Positions 29,328 through 35,947 of a DNA stretch of 35,947 nt are shown here, piece by piece. The DNA lies in the NCBI GenBank assembly GCA_030145585.1, contig JAQYVK010000109.1, positions 1 through 35,947 of the forward strand. The letters are read 5' to 3'. The first letter of the stretch is position 1. Each line of letters begins with the position of its first letter. Source of the stretch: Desulfatiglandales bacterium (lineage in GTDB: Bacteria > Desulfobacterota > DSM-4660 > Desulfatiglandales > HGW-15). The position numbers and the translations under genes are program-made. Under the pieces are notes generated by a model. That model did not search any database and had not been told where the DNA came from. It saw only the letters and a list, made by a program, of their open reading frames with translations.

Positions 29328-29377
29328 CTTTTCCCTCCTTTTTAAGTGATTAGCCGTTTTCAATTAATAAGAACCTC

Positions 29378-30592
29378 TTACACCATTTCATCAAATAAAT
29401 TGAGAACCGTTTCGCTGAATTGGGGGTCGTTTACGTGGCAATCCAACTCTATTACTTTTAATCCCGGTTTTAAGTTTGATTTCAGCGCTTCACTAAAGGC
29501 TTTGCCACCTTCGGGATCGTGAAGCGGGCTCTTGGGATGTCGATCCCCTTCGACCCAACCCACCAATGGGATGACAACCGAGGTTGGTCCTTTGGCCTCA
29601 TTGAGCCTCTCTGCCACAAGTCTTCCTACTTTGGCCTTATCATCGGTCTCGCCGAAGACAATGGTTAAAAGCTGGTTATGACGATGGTGTTTACGATCTT
29701 TCAATCCGGGAGGTAAAGGTCTCCCGGCAAACCAGAAGGAATGGCCGATCGCTCCAGCCCCGACGATTTGTGGAATGCCTTTTTCTGCGGCGGCCTTGAG
29801 CCTGAATTTACCCGCGGTCGTGACGCCCCCGACCACTTCATCGACCAGCTCAACCAAGGAAAGATCCAGGGCCACATCGATCAAGCCATCCTTGATAGCC
29901 TGCTCGTAAGCCTGACCCCCCATGCCTAACGTATGGAATACGGCAACATCGTACCCTCGTTCTTCCAGAGCCGGCCTGAGGGTTTCCACATATTTTAATT
30001 GGGACGTTCCAAGGGAAGTAATGCCGACGGTCTTTTTCTTCTTTGCCGCCTGTTTCTCAAACACAGCGGCTGCACCGGATATGGCACCGGCCGCGGCATT
30101 CAGAACACTCCTGCTTATGTTGTTGAGCCCATACAATCCCGCCGGCCAGAGCATCATCGACAAATCAGCACAGACCAACTCAGGTTTCACGAGAGGTGAA
30201 AAAGCAATGGTGGAGAGGATCAGCTTAGGCACGCCCAAGGGTATAGACTGAATGGCTTCCAAAGCCAGAGAAGTACTCATCGATCCACCGGCGGCTATAA
30301 CGCCATCCAATTGCGACCTGTCGTAGAGTTGTTTAAGCACCTTGGAGGTCCCTGCCGCCATGGCCGACATGGCCCGGCCCTCATGATGCAAGGCAATGAT
30401 ATCCTTGATGGTTGTCCCTGCCGCCTCGGCCACTTCGTCCCGACTTATAGAGGGCTGGAAAGGGGTACTGCCCAACACGCCCACATCTATTATCTTCGTC
30501 TCATGACCTTGCTCTTGAATTTTGTCAGCAAGATATTTGATCTCTTCCCCTCTGGTATCGAGGGTGCCAATGACGATAATAGTTTTACCCAC
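29378..30592 (-). CDS. Tm-1-like ATP-binding domain protein (UPF0261 family)
   Basis: KTIIVIGTLDTRGEEIKYLADKIQEQGHETKIIDVGVLG, GVIAAGGSMSTSLALEAIQSIPLGVPKLILST. GTG start at 30592 with an upstream GGGGGG; the ORF track extends to 30745. Confidence 0.85.
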   Translation of the reverse strand: MGKTIIVIGTLDTRGEEIKYLADKIQEQGHETKIIDVGVLGSTPFQPSISRDEVAEAAGTTIKDIIALHHEGRAMSAMAAGTSKVLKQLYDRSQLDGVIAAGGSMSTSLALEAIQSIPLGVPKLILSTIAFSPLVKPELVCADLSMMLWPAGLYGLNNISRSVLNAAAGAISGAAAVFEKQAAKKKKTVGITSLGTSQLKYVETLRPALEERGYDVAVFHTLGMGGQAYEQAIKDGLIDVALDLSLVELVDEVVGGVTTAGKFRLKAAAEKGIPQIVGAGAIGHSFWFAGRPLPPGLKDRKHHRHNQLLTIVFGETDDKAKVGRLVAERLNEAKGPTSVVIPLVGWVEGDRHPKSPLHDPEGGKAFSEALKSNLKPGLKVIELDCHVNDPQFSETVLNLFDEMV

Positions 30593-30653
30593 TTGAGTCC
30601 CCCCTTTAAACTGGACATTCTTTAGGAGATTAACTTGTTTTAAGGGACAGAAT

Positions 30654-31703
30654 TTAATCCGGCATGACAGAGAAAAGACGCGTATGTGGAAGCTCGATCT
30701 TGAAGAGCCTAGCTGCATTTCCACCGAGGATGAGGTTGAGATCATCCTGGCTCAAATCCAGTTTCATGGCCATTTTTTCGACCTGCCGCAAACTCCAACC
30801 CCAGATATCCGGTTGATGCTTAGGAGGGCCCCAAGGCTTGATCTGATCCGCGTAGCTTGGGGGATACTGTCCCCTTTGGCTGTACACCACAATAGATGCG
30901 CCCCAATCAGTCCCCCAGATCATTTTTTTAGGACCGATATTGGGATCGGCAAGAGGTTTATCATAGAGGTCTGCCCAATAAAGCCCGGTTTCAAGATAGA
31001 CATTATCAAAAGTTGCCGCTACCTGCAAGGTGTCATCCATGAATTTTTCAGACCACCAGCCCTGCATGCCCCCATGGGCCATGATGATAGGAACATCAGG
31101 ATACTCACCGGCAAGATCAAAGGCAAGCATGGGCTCAATCCGCTCGGGGGCGGATAACCTGCGAGAGCTGCCGGAGCTGTAACCGGTAATCGCACCGGTG
31201 TGGTAACTAACGGGCACCTTATATTTTCTTGCCACCTCCATAAATAGCCCAAGTTCATCTAATCGCTCGGGCCAGGAGAGCCGCTTCGTCGGGTTGGGAT
31301 GCCGGGGAAGCCCTTCTCCGATCCCACCTTTGTAGAGCCCTGTGCTGAGCAATTCGTCTAGTTCTTCTGCTGCGGCCTCTGCGGTCCATTCTTTTTCGCC
31401 CAGCAGGGACTTTTTCATGGTTTGAACGGGAAGACAGCTCGCGATAAATTTGTCCGGATATTTCTTGAGGAGTTCAGCATTGAGTTCATTGGTCATAGCA
31501 AACTCAGGTTGAATTACGCACATATCGATCCCATACCGATCCATGTCATAAAGTAACCTGGGTGAATTGTCATAGGTCTCCATCAACCTCATTTCCTTTG
31601 AGAGGGACTTGAAATCTCCCTTCACACCCCTTTTCTTGAATTTCGCCGCGTGACGTTGAGAATGAACGTGGGTATCCACGATTAATCGAGCTCTAACAGT
31701 CAT
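30654..31703 (-). CDS. Amidohydrolase-2 (ACMSD-like TIM barrel) family hydrolase
   Basis: VDTHVHSQ, VSYHTGAITGYS, IIMAHGGMQGWW, MIWGTDWGAS, LILGGNAARLFKI. Confidence 0.87.
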   Translation of the reverse strand: MTVRARLIVDTHVHSQRHAAKFKKRGVKGDFKSLSKEMRLMETYDNSPRLLYDMDRYGIDMCVIQPEFAMTNELNAELLKKYPDKFIASCLPVQTMKKSLLGEKEWTAEAAAEELDELLSTGLYKGGIGEGLPRHPNPTKRLSWPERLDELGLFMEVARKYKVPVSYHTGAITGYSSGSSRRLSAPERIEPMLAFDLAGEYPDVPIIMAHGGMQGWWSEKFMDDTLQVAATFDNVYLETGLYWADLYDKPLADPNIGPKKMIWGTDWGASIVVYSQRGQYPPSYADQIKPWGPPKHQPDIWGWSLRQVEKMAMKLDLSQDDLNLILGGNAARLFKIELPHTRLFSVMPD

Positions 31704-31746
31704 GGTGATACTCCTTTCTTTGAGGAGGATTAGGTTGAGGACCGAC

Positions 31747-31937
31747 TAGAAGCCATCTCAAAAAAGCCAAATGGCCCGATCTCTGCTTCCGGCTTGAATC
31801 GTAATCCTCAAAATATTTACATATATTCCTGCGGTTACGATCCTGCGCCGTCCCCTCCGGGGCGTAGGCCCTACGGGCTGGAAGCGGGGCCGGAGGCTTG
31901 ACCTCGAACCATTTTTCTATTTTTGAGATGGCTTCTA
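31747..31937. mobile_element. MITE-like element with 18-bp perfect terminal inverted repeats
   Basis: TAGAAGCCATCTCAAAAA (31747-31764) and its exact reverse complement TTTTTGAGATGGCTTCTA (31920-31937); no transposase inside. Confidence 0.55.
31856..31900. repeat. GC-rich module shared (inverted) with 35802-35850
   Basis: CTCCGGGGCGTAGGCCCTACGGGCTGGAAGCGGGGCCGGAGGC versus reverse complement of 35802-35850, CTCCGAGGCGTAGGCTCTACCCTACGGGCTGGAAGCGGAGTCGGAGGC. Confidence 0.6.
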
Positions 31938-32066
31938 CCTCATTGTGGCCCTGAAGATACAGGAAGGTTAGCATCTTCCGTTCTTCTCCAAATTAGTTGG
32001 AGAAGAGGGTCCAAGCCCGCTACAAAGACGGCGAGTAAAGACTCCGGGGAAATAAAATCGAATATC

Positions 32067-32141
32067 GAATATCGAACAAGGAATGTCGAATTATGAAGTT
32101 ATTTTTTCCCTTCGATATTCATTATTCTTTGTTCGATATTC
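32067..32141. repeat. AT-rich inverted repeat GAATATCGAACAA / TTGTTCGATATTC
   Basis: 13-bp perfect arms at 32067-32079 and 32129-32141. Confidence 0.6.
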
Positions 32142-32285
32142 AGCGGTTCTATTTAGTAAATCCTTGACCCCTCGACCTTTGCCCGCTGTTCGCGTAGCGG
32201 GCCTGAATCATTCTAAATCTGAGCAACCTTTTTGAAAATGAACTCCGCATTTTTCCTTCAACTAAATAGGAGATGATCCACATCT

Positions 32286-34202
32286 TTAGAGTCCTCTCAT
32301 GATACCGGGTAGAAACAAGGCTATCTGGGGGATCATCACTATAAGAAACAGACGAACCATATCTGCTCCCCAAAAGGGGAGTATTCCCTTGAATATGTCG
32401 GTAATGGGGACATCCGGGGCAACCCCTTTGACAACAAAGACATTCAGTCCGACGGGTGGTGTTATAGCCCCAATCTCTGCTACGATCACGATGACCACTC
32501 CGAACCAGATCGGATCAAAACCCAAAGATTGCACCAGTGGGAAGACAATGGGTATCGTCAAAATGATCATAGATCCCGGATCCATAATGCAACCGAGTAA
32601 TAGATACACGAATAATATTGCTGCAAGGATAACGTAACGATTGAATCCCTGGTCGGCAATCATCTGTGCGAGATCCATGGGGAGGTTCGACACAGCCATG
32701 AAATAATTAAAGATCATGGCACCCACAAAGATGAAAATGAGCATGGCCGTCGTTCGGCCGGTCTCCAGGAGACATTCGTATATGATTCTCACGTTGAGTT
32801 TTTTTCGTAATATGGCAAGCAAGAAGGCACCGAATGAGCCTACAGCGCCGGCTTCCGTGGGTGTGAAAAATCCGAGGTATATGCCGCCCATAACCAAGAA
32901 AAACAAAATGATCATGCCCCAGGTGTGACGTAATGATAATAACTTTTCTTTAAAATTTGTCCTGGGTCCAGGAGGTCCCAACTTTGGATTAATCCGAACC
33001 TGAATGGCTATGGTCAATAAGTACAACAAAACCGTGAGCACCCCGGGAATAAATCCGGCGAGAAAAAGTTCACCGATCGACTGCTCAGTCAGAATACCGT
33101 AGAGTATGAATACAATACTCGGCGGAATTAAGATGCCTATGGTGCCCCCGGCAGCGATGCTGCCCAGAGCCAGCTTTGGACTATAGCCATACTTCTTCAT
33201 GCCCGGGAGGGCGACGCTCCCCATGGTAGCTGCCGTTGCCACACTGGACCCGCTGACCGCTGCAAAAGCAGCGCACCCGCCGACTGTCGCCATGGCCAGG
33301 CCTCCGGGATACTGACCAAGCCACTTATAGGATGTGTCGTATAGATCCTGGCTCAAACCGGAATGAAAGGCGAATTGGCCCATGAGTAGGAAAAGGGGAA
33401 CGACGCTTAGAATATAATCCGAACCGACGCCATAGGGCACTGTTTCCAACTGCATCAATCCCGCACCCGGATCTACGATCACGGAATAACCGGCGAAACC
33501 GACCAGCCCCAAGGCAAACGCAATGGGCATTCGGGCTGCCAGAAGAACCAGCAGGACCACGATTCCTACAAAACCTATGATGAGAGGGCTGCCTTCCCAG
33601 GTGATCCAGTGGACGGCATAAGCGACAGGAATAATCAGCACGACAACCGAAATAGCGTAAAAAGACACTATCTCTTTACTTGAAAGGATTTTATGGGTTT
33701 TTGACAGGGACTCTAAAAATTGCACCAATAGGACCAAGGACAGGACACCGCACCCAAAGGCGACCAGATAATAAAAAGGGAAAAATGGGACGGACAAAAG
33801 GAACGATGACTCGTTTTGGAGCCATAAATCCCTTGCTCTGAAAATATTCCGCCAGGTCATCAGGGCTATGAGGCCAAAGCTCATGAAAAGGGTTACCGTG
33901 TCGATTACTGTCTGGGCCTTAAGTGACAGCTTGGAGACGACCATATCGACGGCAATATGCCCTTTTTTTGTCGCCGTGTACGCCGTCCCCAGATAAACTA
34001 TGGTGACCAACATAAATTGAACCAGCTCAAAGGTGCCGGTAAAGGGTCGGTTGAAAAACCGGCGTAAGATGACCTCTCCCACTAATAGGAACATAATGGC
34101 CAGGAGTAAAACGACACCCACCCCATTGATTGAGCGGCTCAACCCAAAGATGATGCTTTTTGAGCGCCCACCTGCGTCTTCATTCGGTATTATATCATTC
34201 AT
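32286..34202 (-). CDS. TRAP transporter fused small/large permease (DctQ-DctM)
   Basis: 638 aa: N-terminal DctQ-like GEVILRRFFNRPFTGTFELVQFMLV; C-terminal DctM-like MGQFAFHSGLSQDLYDTSYKWLGQYPGGLAMATVGGCAAFAAVSGSSVATAATMGSVALPGMKKYGY, GTIGILIPPSIVFILYGILTEQSIGELFLAGFIPG. Confidence 0.93.
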   Translation of the reverse strand: MNDIIPNEDAGGRSKSIIFGLSRSINGVGVVLLLAIMFLLVGEVILRRFFNRPFTGTFELVQFMLVTIVYLGTAYTATKKGHIAVDMVVSKLSLKAQTVIDTVTLFMSFGLIALMTWRNIFRARDLWLQNESSFLLSVPFFPFYYLVAFGCGVLSLVLLVQFLESLSKTHKILSSKEIVSFYAISVVVLIIPVAYAVHWITWEGSPLIIGFVGIVVLLVLLAARMPIAFALGLVGFAGYSVIVDPGAGLMQLETVPYGVGSDYILSVVPLFLLMGQFAFHSGLSQDLYDTSYKWLGQYPGGLAMATVGGCAAFAAVSGSSVATAATMGSVALPGMKKYGYSPKLALGSIAAGGTIGILIPPSIVFILYGILTEQSIGELFLAGFIPGVLTVLLYLLTIAIQVRINPKLGPPGPRTNFKEKLLSLRHTWGMIILFFLVMGGIYLGFFTPTEAGAVGSFGAFLLAILRKKLNVRIIYECLLETGRTTAMLIFIFVGAMIFNYFMAVSNLPMDLAQMIADQGFNRYVILAAILFVYLLLGCIMDPGSMIILTIPIVFPLVQSLGFDPIWFGVVIVIVAEIGAITPPVGLNVFVVKGVAPDVPITDIFKGILPFWGADMVRLFLIVMIPQIALFLPGIMRGL

Positions 34203-34383
34203 AGTTTCTTTCGGTCCGGGCCATAGATGAATATGATAACATTAAAGAAGGCAGATTGATCACCTCCACAGAAGATGATAAGACAAAGAATTTTTGTGCC
34301 AACAAATATAGAGTGAATCGGATTGTGTGTCAATAATATCTCCATAACACCCCCACCCTAACCCTCCCCCTCGAGGGGGAGGT

Positions 34384-34417
34384 GCTGACTGTAGATGCTT
34401 AATTTCTTACAGTCAGC
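34384..34417 (+). repeat. 34-nt stem-loop repeat, copy E
   Basis: GCTGACTGTAGATGCTTAATTTCTTACAGTCAGC, preceded by CCTCCCCCTCGAGGGGGAGG, outer arms CACCCCCACCCT / AGGGTGGGGGTG. Confidence 0.88.
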
Positions 34418-34734
34418 CGGGCAGGGTGGGGGTGTCATCCAGTTGGATCCGAGAAAAGAAATGCAAACAATATTATGCACCCAATATTAAGTCAAGATTC
34501 CGTTGGATAACCGGTATATCATTCATGTTACATGTGAATTGAGTAATACCGAAGATGGTTTCGTTATTTATAAGTGGCTTTTTAAGTATTGCATTTTGTA
34601 ATATTTCAAGCAAAGATATCATTTAAAAGTCATTCAAGAATTTTCGAAACTTGAAAATACCATTTGGATTAGTTTTTACGGGGATTTTGAAGAAAGGCAA
34701 CCCTCAACCCGAATTCTAATTAAGGAGAAATACC

Positions 34735-34806
34735 ATGAGCAACACGATATACTCGGCAACCGGTTGTGTCCGATGTAAAATAGCAAAAAAAATTATGGAT
34801 GATTAG
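34735..34806 (+). other. 5' part of a glutaredoxin-like coding region ending at an in-frame TAG
   Basis: TAAGGAGA RBS then MSNTIYSATGCVRCKIAKKIMDD*; reading continues in the same frame into the downstream ORF. Confidence 0.7.
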
Positions 34807-34845
34807 GGGATCGCGTACGAAGATCTCAATATTAAGGGCGACGGC

Positions 34846-35583
34846 ATGGAGGCTTTCCGTAAATTCTATGGTGCTAATCGCAGTTCCATCCACCGCGGTG
34901 ACGAAGGTCTCGAGTTTCCTATTTTTACAGACGGTACGGTGATTCGACAGGGTGTCGGTGTAGTCATCGCCTATTTGCTGGCAGAAACAAAGCTGGATGG
35001 ATTTATCCGGCGCAGCGAACTGTTTCACGGCTGGATCGACGGTCTCCATTTGTCCGGAGGGGATCCGACTCAGGCTAATGAATTTGTCTCAGTATTGAGT
35101 TTTCTGAAGGAAAACGGTCTTAAAATGGAATTGGACACCAATGGGAAGAATGCATCATTGCTGGAACAATTGTTCGAGCAAGGGTTAGGCGACAGGATTG
35201 CCATGGACATCAAAGGACCCGCAGCGCTTTACCCGACCCTGCTCGATGAGAAGGTAGATTCAGGTGAGATTGAAAAATCCATGTCCTTGGTTGCCAAGTT
35301 CCCTGAATATAAATTTTACACCACCATAGCACCGGTTATCCGGCAACCGGGAGAAAATCCGGACATCAGTTACCTGACGCCGGAAGAGGTCGGCGAAACC
35401 GCCAAATCGATCGAAGATGCCACAGGGAGCAAGAAGCATCTCTATGAATTGCGCAGCTTTGATCCGAGCGTATGTGAAGACGAGAGACTCAAAAGCATTG
35501 AACCCCTTTCCCCAAGCGAAATGTTTAATTATCGTACAGCCGCCCGCCGGTACATGGTATTGACTGAGATAGAAAAAAAATAA
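34846..35583 (+). CDS. Glutaredoxin / radical-SAM-like (NrdG-like) fusion, downstream open part
   Basis: In frame with ATG 34735. Grx-like EFPIFTDGTVIRQGVGVVIAYL, then GLHLSGGDP, MELDTNG and MDIKGP, resembling radical-SAM activase motifs without CxxxCxxC. Confidence 0.65.
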   Translation: MEAFRKFYGANRSSIHRGDEGLEFPIFTDGTVIRQGVGVVIAYLLAETKLDGFIRRSELFHGWIDGLHLSGGDPTQANEFVSVLSFLKENGLKMELDTNGKNASLLEQLFEQGLGDRIAMDIKGPAALYPTLLDEKVDSGEIEKSMSLVAKFPEYKFYTTIAPVIRQPGENPDISYLTPEEVGETAKSIEDATGSKKHLYELRSFDPSVCEDERLKSIEPLSPSEMFNYRTAARRYMVLTEIEKK

Positions 35584-35801
35584 GGCGGAGCATTCTGCGA
35601 AGGGAAGTCAAACCCTGAAATAGCTAATATAGTTTTGATTTTGATTTGTGGATCATCCCCCGATCAGACGTAGTTAATTAAGGCCCAATAATTCGGTTAT
35701 TTCCGATTGAGGAGGTGTGATCAAAGAGGGAACAAGGGGTCGAGGATTCGAAGAAATTAACCCGCCACACAAACGGCGGGGAAATATTGAATTTCGAACA
35801 A

Positions 35802-35850
35802 GGCCTCCGACTCCGCTTCCAGCCCGTAGGGTAGAGCCTACGCCTCGGAG
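35802..35850. repeat. Inverted copy of the GC-rich module at 31856-31900
   Basis: See the 31856-31900 entry; 5-nt indel and a few substitutions. Confidence 0.6.
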
Positions 35851-35947
35851 AGATACTGGATCCTGGATTCTGGATAAACACAAAATCCTGGTTCTGACCT
35901 ATATCATATTATTCAATATCCGGCATCCAGAGACCGGCATCCAGCAT

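Noticed and set aside
34804-34806. Pyrrolysine codon as the primary explanation for the in-frame TAG
   Set aside because: TAG is the normal terminal stop of at least six genes in this window and no pyl genes are visible here; a CAG-to-TAG change or sequence error is simpler. Kept only as a testable alternative.

Overview
Window from what looks like a Desulfobacterota (deltaproteobacterial) chromosome; this assignment is inference from protein families, gene order and intergenic repeat style. Positions 1-20 kb are mostly housekeeping: cutA, a mogA/moaB-like gene, an EF-G-like GTPase, a XerC-like recombinase, hslVU, argB-argD-argH, an LptM-like lipoprotein, lysA-dapF-dapA-dapB-dapL, folK, a YHS-like small protein, a transaldolase-like gene, a lytic transglycosylase, pgsA, then tRNA-Gly(GCC) and tRNA-Cys(GCA). 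Right after the tRNA pair an accessory catabolic/transport region starts (20.6-34.2 kb). One arm (+) encodes an OFA-type MFS transporter, a mirrored ferredoxin-flavoprotein-flavoprotein-ferredoxin quartet and an orphan family-5 solute-binding protein. The opposing arm (-) encodes a fused TRAP permease, an amidohydrolase, a Tm-1-like/UPF0261 protein and a DctP solute-binding protein. Both ferredoxins carry the same Cys-to-Asp substitution in their second cluster motif (CxxDxxCxxxCP). The window ends with a glutaredoxin/radical-SAM-like fusion that lacks the CxxxCxxC motif and has an in-frame TAG at codon 24. Intergenic regions are rich in structured DNA: a 34-nt stem-loop in five copies with flanking arms that vary but stay complementary, a hairpin cluster whose first and last loops are exactly complementary, and a MITE-like element with 18-bp perfect inverted ends. 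No CRISPR array, transposase or rRNA was found.
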